The notes beneath the pieces are model-generated. The model was not told where the DNA came from, made no database searches, and was given only the letters and a program-made list of their open reading frames with translations. Shown in pieces: positions 8,979-17,274 of a DNA stretch of 64,000 nt (position 1 is the stretch's first letter; each line of letters starts with the position of its first letter). A program made the position numbers and the translations under genes. Source of the stretch: Teretinema zuelzerae (lineage in GTDB: Bacteria; Spirochaetota; Spirochaetia; Treponematales; Treponemataceae); contig NZ_JAINWA010000003.1 of NCBI RefSeq assembly GCF_021021555.1, forward strand, positions 1,798,001 through 1,862,000, read 5' to 3'.

Positions 8979-9716
8979 TCACAGATCAATATCAAATAAC
9001 TCACTAATATTATGTTTCAGTTCATTTTCATAAATAGCTATCACATCTTTAACTCTGAAAAACATACTATCCGCATTACCAATTTTACTTCGAGTTATCA
9101 ACCCTTTATCTTCTGCAATTTTTTGTACTTTTAACCAACCTTTATGATATTTTGGCAGCATTTCTGTTGAGATGAAATAATCATTCTGATTATATATTTT
9201 ATGAATTTCTTCATTCATTGGCATAAATAGTTTTGGCCAAACATCCTCTGGAATATTATTTTCCACATAATGCATCGCGGTTAATTTTCTAATATCAACA
9301 CCAACTAATAATCCATAACCATTATCATCTACAAAATCCATTAAATCATTTACATATTGATTGGCATTTTTACCCCATACTGCCATTCTGTGTTGTCCAG
9401 TTCCTATCACTGTTCCTGGCATCTTACAAAAAATGTCAGCAATAATTCCCATATCGGTTCTTTCATTATGGTTTTCATCCAACCATTTATTTTTAGTAAC
9501 AATTTCTAATGATACATCATGCTCAGTTAAGGGCAAGCATTTTGATAATGGAAAAGCAGGCATTATTATATTGCCCTCAGCTGTTATAATACTTTTTAAA
9601 TCAGTAATAATACTTTCGGGAGTACAGCTAGTGTCATTTATTGATCTCATTGATGAATGAAACTCAATCGACATACCTTTTGTAATTCCAGTACTTACTA
9701 AATCATTAAGAATCAT
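8979..9716 (-). CDS. AAC(3)-family N-acetyltransferase-like protein, copy 1
   Basis: 245 aa. It has the hallmarks of antibiotic (aminoglycoside 3-N) acetyltransferases of the AAC(3)/YokD fold: N-terminal FHSSMRSI (the family HsSL motif), GNIIMPAFP (family GTlvMPtfs), a central GTGQHRMAVWGKNA and the LTAMHYVEN helix carrying the conserved His. Family members transfer acetyl from acetyl-CoA to an amine of an aminoglycoside; the real substrate here is unknown because most chromosomal members are untested. Sole gene of the cassette, start preceded by GAGGAATTAAAGAAT. Duplicated in tandem in the next cassette. Confidence 0.85.
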   Translation of the reverse strand: MILNDLVSTGITKGMSIEFHSSMRSINDTSCTPESIITDLKSIITAEGNIIMPAFPLSKCLPLTEHDVSLEIVTKNKWLDENHNERTDMGIIADIFCKMPGTVIGTGQHRMAVWGKNANQYVNDLMDFVDDNGYGLLVGVDIRKLTAMHYVENNIPEDVWPKLFMPMNEEIHKIYNQNDYFISTEMLPKYHKGWLKVQKIAEDKGLITRSKIGNADSMFFRVKDVIAIYENELKHNISELFDIDL

Positions 9717-9748
9717 ATTCTTTAATTCCTCGCGCGCCGAAGGCGTCC

Positions 9749-9857
9749 ATCCAACATTTAGTTAACCTGCATTGCGTCAATTGGCGCACTTTTTGCCGAG
9801 CGAAGCGACTGCAAAAAGTGTGACAATAGCAATGTCAGGTTGAACTAGTTGTTGGAT
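9749..9857 (-). repeat. attC site, type B with AG/CT spacer
   Basis: Identical to the site at 8865 except for its left box (ATCCAAC); consistent with tandem duplication of the whole cassette. Confidence 0.95.
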
Positions 9858-9862
9858 GATCC

Positions 9863-10600
9863 TCACAGATCAATATCAAATAACTCACTAATATTATGTT
9901 TCAGTTCATTTTCATAAATAGCTATCACATCTTTAACTCTGAAAAACATACTATCCGCATTACCAATTTTACTTCGAGTTATCAACCCTTTATCTTCTGC
10001 AATTTTTTGTACTTTTAACCAACCTTTATGATATTTTGGCAGCATTTCTGTTGAGATGAAATAATCATTCTGATTATATATTTTATGAATTTCTTCATTC
10101 ATTGGCATAAATAGTTTTGGCCAAACATCCTCTGGAATATTATTTTCCACATAATGCATCGCGGTTAATTTTCTAATATCAACACCAACTAATAATCCAT
10201 AACCATTATCATCTACAAAATCCATTAAATCATTTACATAGTGATTGGCATTTTTACCCCATACTGCCATTCTGTGTTGTCCAGTTCCTATCACTGTTCC
10301 TGGCATTTTACAAAAAATGTCAGCAATAATTCCCATATCGGTTCTTTCATTATGGTTTTCATCCAACCATTTATTTTTAGTAACAATTTCTAATGATACA
10401 TCATGCTCAGTTAAGGGCAAGCATTTTGATAATGGAAAAGCAGGCATAATTATATTGCCCTCAGCTGTTATAATACTTTTTAAATCTGTAATAATACTTT
10501 CGGGAGTACAGCTAGTGTCATTTATTGATCTCATTGATGAATGAAACTCAATCGACATACCTTTTGTAATTCCAGTACATACTAAATCATTTATAATCAT
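9863..10600 (-). CDS. AAC(3)-family N-acetyltransferase-like protein, copy 2
   Basis: 245 aa, differing from copy 1 at only a handful of residues (for example MIIND for MILND, VCTG for VSTG, ANHYV for ANQYV). All family motifs are intact. A third, diverged member is at 48604. The tandem arrangement with identical attC sites points to recent duplication of the cassette in place. Confidence 0.85.
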   Translation of the reverse strand: MIINDLVCTGITKGMSIEFHSSMRSINDTSCTPESIITDLKSIITAEGNIIMPAFPLSKCLPLTEHDVSLEIVTKNKWLDENHNERTDMGIIADIFCKMPGTVIGTGQHRMAVWGKNANHYVNDLMDFVDDNGYGLLVGVDIRKLTAMHYVENNIPEDVWPKLFMPMNEEIHKIYNQNDYFISTEMLPKYHKGWLKVQKIAEDKGLITRSKIGNADSMFFRVKDVIAIYENELKHNISELFDIDL

Positions 10601-10632
10601 GTTCTTTAATTCCTCGCGCGCCGAAGGCGTCC

Positions 10633-10750
10633 ATCCAACATTTGCTTAACCTGCAATTCCGGCCCGAAGGGCTTGGCGTGAAAATTGCCGAGCGAAGCGA
10701 CTGCAATTTTCATGACAACAGGAATTGTCAGGTTGAAGCAGTTGTTGGAC
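10633..10750 (-). repeat. attC site, type D
   Basis: 118 bp. Boxes ATCCAAC and GTTGGAC. It contains the last codons and TGA of the nucleotidyltransferase-like gene. Confidence 0.94.
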
Positions 10751-11045
10751 GAATCTTATATAATTTTATAAACTCATCACTACTAATCTCATGGTTAACT
10801 TTTTCATAGGAAAACTTATTCTCGATATTGTAATATTCACTACTTAAATAGATTTGTACATGAACAATATTCATCGGATTCTCAATGGATAACTTGTGAA
10901 TATTCTCATTAATCATATTGATGTTTTCAATCCTTGGAATAACAACTAGAACATCAATATCGTTATAATTGAGATTTTTTAAATATGATCCAAATATATA
11001 GAACCTTGTTTTAGCTATTTCCATAATCACTAATAAATTTTCCAA
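10728..11045 (-). CDS. Minimal nucleotidyltransferase-like protein
   Basis: 105 aa. Carries the polymerase-beta superfamily signature FYIFGSYLKNLNYNDIDVLV: a GS motif followed by D-x-D, as in MNT/CD-NTase folds. The third acidic residue, normally on a later strand, is not obvious (NIVHVQIYL). The C-terminal PTTAST and the stop come from attC. It overlaps the upstream gene by 35 nt, so the three genes of this cassette are translationally coupled. Confidence 0.65.
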   Translation of the reverse strand: MENLLVIMEIAKTRFYIFGSYLKNLNYNDIDVLVVIPRIENINMINENIHKLSIENPMNIVHVQIYLSSEYYNIENKFSYEKVNHEISSDEFIKLYKIRPTTAST

Positions 11046-11313
11046 ATGGAATTACCTTAATTCCAAGTGATCTACCATATTCAACAGCTTCTCTAGTTGC
11101 TCTGCACCACTGAGTAGGATAAGCTAAAATATCAGCATTTAGTTGTGAAGCTTTAAATATTACTTTACTTGTTATTTCATATTCATCTGTGGTTGGACAA
11201 TATAGAATCATTTTATTGCCTTCGAAAGTAAACTCGCCAGTATTTTCGCTAGTGATTTTAATTGTTAATTTATCCAAAAGCTGCTTTTTCATCCAATAGA
11301 TGCTAGTACTCAT
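11011..11313 (-). CDS. Hypothetical protein, possibly SLOG/TIR-like nucleotide-binding fold
   Basis: 100 aa, middle gene of a three-gene cassette. The C-terminal half (NADILAYPTQWCRATREAVE, then YGRSLGIKVIPFG) resembles the strand-helix-strand end of Rossmann-like SLOG or nucleoside-deoxyribosyltransferase domains, where a hydrophobic strand, a Thr/Arg turn and a final xGIKVIPF strand recur. The match is by eye and weak. ATG overlaps the stop of the upstream gene (ATGA). Confidence 0.45.
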   Translation of the reverse strand: MSTSIYWMKKQLLDKLTIKITSENTGEFTFEGNKMILYCPTTDEYEITSKVIFKASQLNADILAYPTQWCRATREAVEYGRSLGIKVIPFGKFISDYGNS

Positions 11314-11828
11314 AATACTGACTCCTTTTTGACTTCTTCAATTTCATTTGCTAATTTACTATACCAATTTGTGTCGTATTTATATTTACTATACATTTCA
11401 TTAGGAGCCTTATCATATTCAGAGAATGCAGTACAATGAAGCATTAGGTCTTTAAGATATTGTTTTTTACCAATATCAATTTGAATCCAGTATTTTTGCA
11501 ATAACGATCGTGCGAATTTAAGATTTGGAATAATTACATCTTCTTTTATTGAATTCCACCTATCACCATTTGCAGCTGCAATTTCTACAGATCTTCCAAT
11601 AATTGTAGGCGGACCAAATTCTTTATATAAAGTTGAGTTTTCTGTTAATACAGAAAGTAACGGTCCATAGAATTCCTGTAAAAGGTTGTTAATGTACTCT
11701 CTTTTTCGATTGCGCTTATCATTTCTATATGTAACCCATGCAGATAAATAGGTTACTGCGATTGCAGATAGAACTGAAATTGCTATTGCTATTAATGCTA
11801 TGATATTAGACATTTGATCATCATTCAT
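11310..11828 (-). CDS. Membrane-anchored protein of three-gene cassette
   Basis: 172 aa. One TM helix at about residues 8-32 (IIALIAIAISVLSAIAVTYL), then a cytoplasmic helical domain beginning REYINNLLQEFYGPLLSVL. It is the first gene in the cassette, with GAGGAAATAAAA before its ATG. A membrane protein translated ahead of a SLOG-like and a nucleotidyltransferase-like protein is the architecture expected for a nucleotide-signal effector system, but no member is recognised as a known effector. Confidence 0.6.
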   Translation of the reverse strand: MNDDQMSNIIALIAIAISVLSAIAVTYLSAWVTYRNDKRNRKREYINNLLQEFYGPLLSVLTENSTLYKEFGPPTIIGRSVEIAAANGDRWNSIKEDVIIPNLKFARSLLQKYWIQIDIGKKQYLKDLMLHCTAFSEYDKAPNEMYSKYKYDTNWYSKLANEIEEVKKESVL

Positions 11829-11856
11829 TTTTATTTCCTCAGCGCCGAAGGCGTCC

Positions 11857-11965
11857 GTCCAACATTTGCTTAACCTGCGTTTTGTTTGGCACGGTTTTTG
11901 CCGAGCGTAGCGAAGTGCAAAAATCCGTGACAAGCAAATAAGTCAGGTTGAAGCAGTTGTTAGTC
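11857..11965 (-). repeat. attC site, type A (CGTTTTGTTTGG core)
   Basis: 109 bp. Boxes GTCCAAC and GTTAGTC. Variant GGCACGG in place of GGCGCGG. It belongs to IS91-like cassette copy 1. Confidence 0.95.
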
Positions 11966-12185
11966 GCTTCTCTCTTATTGCATTTCAAATGATTTGATTT
12001 GGAAGATTTTACAGGTTTCTTTCTACTATTTGCTGCTTTTAATACTTATACTCATCATCTTTTGTACTAGTTTCTTTTTTTATTATATCTCTTTCACATT
12101 TATTTCTTTCATTTCTCTTTTTTGGACATATCTTTACCAGGTCTTTTACTATCTTGGAGTCGCTATACTCTTACACCCATTCTCT

Positions 12186-13256
12186 TTACGTTTCAGGAAG
12201 CTTTATCTTACACAATATTTCATGTGCAGGAACTTCTTCATACGGTTCCAAGGTCATAATGATTTCCATTGCCGCATGACATATAGGACAATGATCTACA
12301 AATTCCGCTTCTTCCATCTCTATTTCCATCGGAAATATTTTCTGCAGTTTTTCTAACTTATCACTGTATTGGTTTGAGTATAATCCATAATTCCGTACTG
12401 TTACAGTATGAGGGACAGGTATGTGATTCATGTATCGAGATACAAACAGTTCCTTATCCAACTCAATCCGCGTCTCTTTCCCTGCATGACGTTCAATATA
12501 ACTAAATGTTCCTTTCTCTTCGTTTTCCACCAATTCTTGATTAAGGTTTATCACTACACCCTTAGCGGCGTGTGCTAAATATCCTATTATCTTTTGTACA
12601 TTTCCCTGATAATATGTTGCGTATACATTCCATTCACGATCATTAATATCCTTCTGTTCAGGAATATCTTGTATATGTTTTCTCTGTAATTCCTTAACAA
12701 GATATTCTTTTATCACATCAGTAATTCGCGTATATGATATCGTTCCTAACGGCATCCAGTCACCGTTACCAGTCAGTCCACCATCAGATAACACGCAATG
12801 TATATGCGGTTTATAAGACATCCCCTTTCCATGTGTTTGAAATACCGCTATACATCCAGGGGTTATTCCATAATATTTCGATATGTTATTTATTGCACGC
12901 TTTACACATTCGAAAAAAGCGTTCATGAAATCTTTCTTATTTCTGAGCCACACGCCAGTGAAAACCTGTGGAATTGATATGACTAAATGAAAGTGATTAA
13001 CATTTAAAACAGATGTTAATACCTTATCCTCCCATCTTTTCTGGTTCGCTTTATAACAGATAGGACAACCACGTTGGTTACAGGAATTATATACAGTTGC
13101 GATTGTTCCACATTTTGTGCATTGCACAACTCGGCCGCCATACCGGGTTGTTTTACACTCCCTCATATTCTGAAGAGAGCGTTTTTGTTTCGCATCAAGC
13201 TTAAAGGATCTTTTAAGCGCAACAGAGCATATCTGCTCGAGTATACGGTTCTTCAT
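12186..13256 (-). CDS. IS91-like HUH transposase, cassette copy 1
   Basis: 356 aa. Zinc-binding cysteines at about C46, C49, C59, C64 and C67; HUH motif H151-I-H153 (KPHIHCVL); one candidate catalytic Tyr at about Y226 in IIGYLAHAAK. Classical IS91 transposases have a second Tyr four residues later (YLxRY), which is Ala here, as in ISCR-type elements that also use one Tyr. The cassette from attC to attC is the repeated unit: all three copies have the same cassette ends (GTTAGTC/GACTAAC) and about 220 bp of shared 3' non-coding DNA, so they spread as cassettes. Confidence 0.85.
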   Translation of the reverse strand: MKNRILEQICSVALKRSFKLDAKQKRSLQNMRECKTTRYGGRVVQCTKCGTIATVYNSCNQRGCPICYKANQKRWEDKVLTSVLNVNHFHLVISIPQVFTGVWLRNKKDFMNAFFECVKRAINNISKYYGITPGCIAVFQTHGKGMSYKPHIHCVLSDGGLTGNGDWMPLGTISYTRITDVIKEYLVKELQRKHIQDIPEQKDINDREWNVYATYYQGNVQKIIGYLAHAAKGVVINLNQELVENEEKGTFSYIERHAGKETRIELDKELFVSRYMNHIPVPHTVTVRNYGLYSNQYSDKLEKLQKIFPMEIEMEEAEFVDHCPICHAAMEIIMTLEPYEEVPAHEILCKIKLPET

Positions 13257-13328
13257 GCATAGCTTGTATGCACAAATTCCTTTTCCTGCCTAACATATTC
13301 TTTCTTTTCCTCGGCGCCGTAGGCGTCC

Positions 13329-13437
13329 GACTAACATTTGCTTAACCTGCATTGCGTACATTGGCGCGAAAAATGCCGAGCGCAGCGACAGCATTTTTCG
13401 TGACAATAGCAATGTCAGGTTGAAGCAGTTGTTAGAA
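13329..13437 (-). repeat. attC site, type B variant
   Basis: Boxes GACTAAC and GTTAGAA. Central stem CGAAAAATGC/GCATTTTTCG. Its right box supplies the TAA stop of the Abi_C gene. Confidence 0.95.
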
Positions 13438-14244
13438 GCTTGTTTTTCTTTTTTTCCATGTCTCTAATAAAAAAAGACTTGCCGTGTGTGCTGAATGAAT
13501 AGCTAATCTTGCATGTCGCGGTTCAATTCGATATACGGTTTTGCCCATTCCATGTGCTGAACTTGCATGAGTTCTTAGTTCACCTATTCCTTCAACAATA
13601 GAAAAAAGTCCAGTTAATATTTTTTGTAAATCACCATCTTCAACTTTACTTGCATCAAATCCAAGATCTTTTTTAACGATATTCCATACAGGACGTAGAT
13701 CTTGTTTTGCTGGCATTTCTAGTTTGTTAACTTCAATATACACTTTACAGATTGTTTCCAACATATTACTTGCGGCTGAAATAGCTTCTCTTGGGCTTGT
13801 ATCTACATTTTTTAATGCACGATTAAACTCGAAATCAAAGTATTCAAGATTGTTTTCTTTGATATAATCTTCAAGACTTTTTGAAGGAGTATGCGCTCCT
13901 GTAACAACCAAGCCCCCTTGGAGATAATGTAATCCATATTTTTCCATGGCAGCAATTATTTTTTTGTTTTCAACTATTCTATCTTTTTCCCAAGATTTAT
14001 TTTCATCTAAGATCTCTTCCATGTATTTTTCAAGTAACTTTCCTAATACTTCTAATGGATTAACTGTAAGGTCTTGATTAACTCTTTGAATCCAAGAAAT
14101 TGCTTTAACTTGTTTGTTACCTTCTGGTGGTTCTCCTGGTGCCCCCGCATAAAGAAAAAGAGAATTTAATGAAGCATGTGTTTCTCTATTTGAGATCATA
14201 TCACCAACCAAAGAAATAATTGTCTGCGGTATTACTTCTCTCAT
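13432..14244 (-). CDS. Abortive infection family protein (Abi_C domain)
   Basis: 270 aa. The C-terminal region (LRTHASSAHGMGK, then RHARLAIHSAHTASLFLLET) matches the abortive-infection C-terminal domain (Abi_C), a family that is fused to or found beside phage-defence genes and carries conserved His/Arg resembling a HEPN-like RNase. The N-terminal part is helical and Lys/Glu-rich with no separate toxin motif that I recognise. Start at the ATG with AAGGAATATAGC upstream. The TAA stop lies in attC. Sole gene of the cassette. Confidence 0.8.
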   Translation of the reverse strand: MREVIPQTIISLVGDMISNRETHASLNSLFLYAGAPGEPPEGNKQVKAISWIQRVNQDLTVNPLEVLGKLLEKYMEEILDENKSWEKDRIVENKKIIAAMEKYGLHYLQGGLVVTGAHTPSKSLEDYIKENNLEYFDFEFNRALKNVDTSPREAISAASNMLETICKVYIEVNKLEMPAKQDLRPVWNIVKKDLGFDASKVEDGDLQKILTGLFSIVEGIGELRTHASSAHGMGKTVYRIEPRHARLAIHSAHTASLFLLETWKKRKTSF

Positions 14245-14280
14245 GCTATATTCCTTCTTTTTCCTCGGCCCGAAGGGTCC

Positions 14281-14393
14281 TTCTAACATTTGCTTAACCT
14301 GCGAGGCGTCATGGCGCGATTCTTGCCGAGGAGCGCAGCGACGACTAGCAAGAATCGTGACATAGCCGAGTCAGGTTGAAGCAGTTGTTAGAT
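14281..14393 (-). repeat. attC site, type E
   Basis: Boxes TTCTAAC and GTTAGAT. Identical core to the site at 60141; the following cassette is duplicated there. Confidence 0.95.
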
Positions 14394-15065
14394 TTCTTTT
14401 CCTATTCTTACAAAGATCTTTGCATATAAAATGCTAAAGACGTACCATGGAATCAATGATAGCAATGAAAAAATTAAACCAATTGTTCCAGCAGTTGAAG
14501 GAATAATCATAAATATTGCTGCGAATAATCCCCAGGTTGCAGTTGCTTTTGAATAATATTTAGATTTATACATTAAAATGGAAATACAAAATAATGCAAT
14601 TCCATTAAGAACATAATATGTATCAAAAGCTGTCCCTTGCCATCCTAATAAGCATGCTTTTCCAGCTGATTCAAATATTATCTTTTCAGTTTCAATATTT
14701 GTGCTAAAATATTCGTAGGAAAGTTTTAATATCTCGAAAGTTTTATTTGATGAAATATATGCTGAAATTCCAATTAATCCTAAAGCTATACCTATTTGTA
14801 TTACACCTTTATTTACTTCTTTTAAAGTATGATAAAAAGCTAAATATATAATACTAATTAGAATATTATTAATTAAAATAAAAAAATCTGCATGAAAAAA
14901 TCCGATTACTAAATTATCTTTAAACAAAGAAAACCATTCGATAGTTGTAGTAGGTAGCTTCGTTAATGCAAATACAAGTATCTGAATTGGAATAATGGTG
15001 AGCATAATAATCGTTGAAATAAATGCTGTTTTGTAGAGTGACTTGTAATCTTTTAATGCGTTCAT
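14388..15065 (-). CDS. DUF4386-like membrane protein, copy 1
   Basis: 225 aa, about six to seven TM helices. The TYYVLNGIALFCISILMYKS segment and the final IPWYVFSILYAKIFVRI helix resemble the poorly characterised DUF4386 membrane family. The ATG at 15065 has GGAGAAAAAACC upstream; an in-frame ATG before it is in the cassette leader. The attC right box supplies the stop. An identical copy is at 60248. Confidence 0.7.
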   Translation of the reverse strand: MNALKDYKSLYKTAFISTIIMLTIIPIQILVFALTKLPTTTIEWFSLFKDNLVIGFFHADFFILINNILISIIYLAFYHTLKEVNKGVIQIGIALGLIGISAYISSNKTFEILKLSYEYFSTNIETEKIIFESAGKACLLGWQGTAFDTYYVLNGIALFCISILMYKSKYYSKATATWGLFAAIFMIIPSTAGTIGLIFSLLSLIPWYVFSILYAKIFVRIGKEI

Positions 15066-15097
15066 TTTGGTTTTTTCTCCTTTTGCCCGAAGGGTCA

Positions 15098-15207
15098 ATC
15101 TAACATTTATTTAACCTGCATTGCGTACATTGGCGCACTTTTTGCCGAGCGAAGCGACTAGCAAAAAGTGTGACAATAGCAATGTCAGGTTGAAATAGTT
15201 GTTATCC
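15098..15207 (-). repeat. attC site, type B
   Basis: Boxes ATCTAAC and GTTATCC, AT/AT spacer; belongs to the 630-bp cassette that follows. Confidence 0.95.
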
Positions 15208-15836
15208 AATTTCTGGTTTCAGTTCTGCTGTAGCTTCGTTTCCAACTAATTTGTGTACTAAGCTTTTTACTTTTACAAACGTTACCAACGTCTTAAATTT
15301 TAATACGCAACAAAAATATTTACTACAAAAAGCTCCGTTTTGGTCTTTATTCTACAGCAGCTTTATACAAAACATTTTTCTTACCTTTTCTTTCTCTTTT
15401 CTTCTATTATATAAGATCAAATCCAGTCCAATTACCTTGATTCGTTTCTGCAAAACATCAAGATCCTATTGTATAAAACTATAGAATGATAACCAGCAAC
15501 TGAATCAGTTACTTATTTTGATTTGCTTCATACAAGCCACTGTAAGGTTATTTCTCGAAAACAATTGTGCAGGATTCTCATTTTACTGCTGAATAACCAC
15601 AGTAATCTAAAAACTTTATATCCAGGATCTTATCAATTCAAGATGTTAAAATCAATTGAAAAGCAACGTCCTACAGTCGCCTTAAATTCTTGATAGTAAA
15701 AACGGAACACTGTTTTGCTGTTTTATTTTTAATGTATCTTCAGCATTTGTCGCGAGAACTTGCACCGTATTACAAATTATATTTCGAGATTTATTAGCGT
15801 TCTTAGTTCTTCCATCCTCGCCCGCCGAAGGCGTGG
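15208..15836 (-). repeat. Non-coding 630-bp cassette, copy 4
   Basis: First of a tandem pair. Subtype with TTATTTTGATTTGC and TTGATAGTAAAAAC, shared with copies 5 and 8. A plus-strand frame of 77 codons differs in length and sequence from the 61-codon frame of other copies, arguing against coding. Confidence 0.85.
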
Positions 15837-15946
15837 GGATAACATTTATTTAACCTGCATTGCGTACATTGGCGCACTTTTTGCCGAGCGAAGCGACTAG
15901 CAAAAAGTGTGACAATAGCAATGTCAGGTTGAAATAGTTGTTATCC
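15837..15946 (-). repeat. attC site, type B
   Basis: Boxes GGATAAC and GTTATCC; separates two adjacent copies of the 630-bp cassette. Confidence 0.95.
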
Positions 15947-16575
15947 AATTTCTGGTTTCAGTTCTGCTGTAGCTTCGTTTCCAACTAATTTGTGTACTAA
16001 GCTTTTTACTTTTACAAACGTTACCAACGTCTTATATTTTATTACGTAACAAAAATATTTACTACAAAAAGCTCCGTTTTGGTCTTTATTCTACAGCAGC
16101 TTTATACAAAACATTTTTCTTACCTTTTCTTTCTCTTTTCTTCTATTATATAAGATCAAATCCAGTCCAATTACCTTGATTCGTTTCTGCAAAACATCAA
16201 GATCCTATTGTATAAAACTATAGAATGATAACCAGCAACTGAATCAGTTACTTATTTTGATTTGCTTCATACAAGCCACTGTAAGGTTATTTCTCGAAAA
16301 CAATTGTGCAGGATTCTCATTTTACTGCTGAATAACCACAGTAATCTAAAAACTTTATATCCAGGATCTTATCAATTCAAGATGTTAAAATCAATTGAAA
16401 AGCAACGTCCTACAGTCGCCTTAAATTCTTGATAGTAAAAACGGAACACTGTTTTGCTGTTTTATTTTTAATGTATCTTCAGCATTTGTCGCGAGAACTT
16501 GCACCGTATTACAAATTATATTTCGAGATTTATTAGCGTTCTTAGTTCTTCCATCCTCGCCCGCCGAAGGCGTGG
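15947..16575 (-). repeat. Non-coding 630-bp cassette, copy 5 (tandem with copy 4)
   Basis: Almost identical to copy 4. A few substitutions near the right arm of attC (CGTCTTATATTTTATTACG) abolish the plus-strand open frame while the palindromes stay intact, again favouring structure over coding. Confidence 0.85.
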
Positions 16576-16684
16576 GGATAACATTTGCTTAACCTGCGTT
16601 TTGTTTGGCGCGGTTTTTGCCGAGCGCAGCGAAGTGCAAAAATCCGTGACAAGCAAATAAGTCAGGTTGAAGCAGTTGTTAGGT
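16576..16684 (-). repeat. attC site, type A
   Basis: Boxes GGATAAC and GTTAGGT. Confidence 0.95.
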
Positions 16685-16722
16685 TTTTTCATATTACTTA
16701 TTAATGATGTTGATAAAATAGA

Positions 16723-17274
16723 TCAATAGGATATCTTCATACCTGTTACATATAGATCATAAATTACATTGGCAATTTTCTTATGATAATAACTTGCTCC
16801 TATCAGTCCTGATCCTGTTATAACAAACGAAGCAGGGAGGATCATTGCCTCAACATCAGAACCACTTGTCATATACAAAAAAAAGGATCCCCAAACAGTT
16901 AACATCCCACCAATAGAACGTTCCAAGACAATCCATTCATTGTTAAATGTATTAATTTTGGTAACATTTATTTCTAATTCTGTTATTCCATTAAATTGAG
17001 TATTTAATATTTCTTTGTTTAAATCCTCCTCAATACATAATTCATATTCTTTAACTGATAACGGAACTTTTATCTTTTTTTGGATTTCAAATCGTTCAGC
17101 ATTCTTAAAGTCACTTGAATTTAGTATTTCTTTATCATTTCCTATACTTGCTGAGGCAGAAACAGGATAATAAGTTTCTAAGGGTTTTAGCATAATATTC
17201 TGATCTATTGTTGAGCACGATATAAATAATATAGAAATATAAAAAATTAAAAACATAAACCTTAGTTTTTTCAT
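16723..17274 (-). CDS. Putative lipoprotein
   Basis: 183 aa. N-terminal signal peptide with lipobox-like LFISC (Cys near residue 20), a polar domain, then a hydrophobic hairpin at about residues 123-160 (GGMLTVWGSFFLYM, PASFVITGSGLIGASYY). Its ATG overlaps the stop of the upstream lipoprotein gene (ATGA), so the two are coupled and probably act together at the envelope. Function unknown. Confidence 0.7.
   Translation of the reverse strand: MKKLRFMFLIFYISILFISCSTIDQNIMLKPLETYYPVSASASIGNDKEILNSSDFKNAERFEIQKKIKVPLSVKEYELCIEEDLNKEILNTQFNGITELEINVTKINTFNNEWIVLERSIGGMLTVWGSFFLYMTSGSDVEAMILPASFVITGSGLIGASYYHKKIANVIYDLYVTGMKISY

Noticed and set aside
9361-9660. 99-codon plus-strand frame repeated in both AAC(3)-like cassettes
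   Set aside because: Antisense shadow conserved because the coding strand is conserved.
12734-12928. Plus-strand frames inside the IS91-like gene (MISFLTASSHRY...)
   Set aside because: Present in all three copies only because the transposase is; no start signals.
13257-13328. GTTAGGC-like motif upstream of each IS91-like gene as an extra attC half-site
   Set aside because: It has CCTAACATATTC without an adjoining TTAACCTG inner box, so it does not make an attC; it may be a relic.
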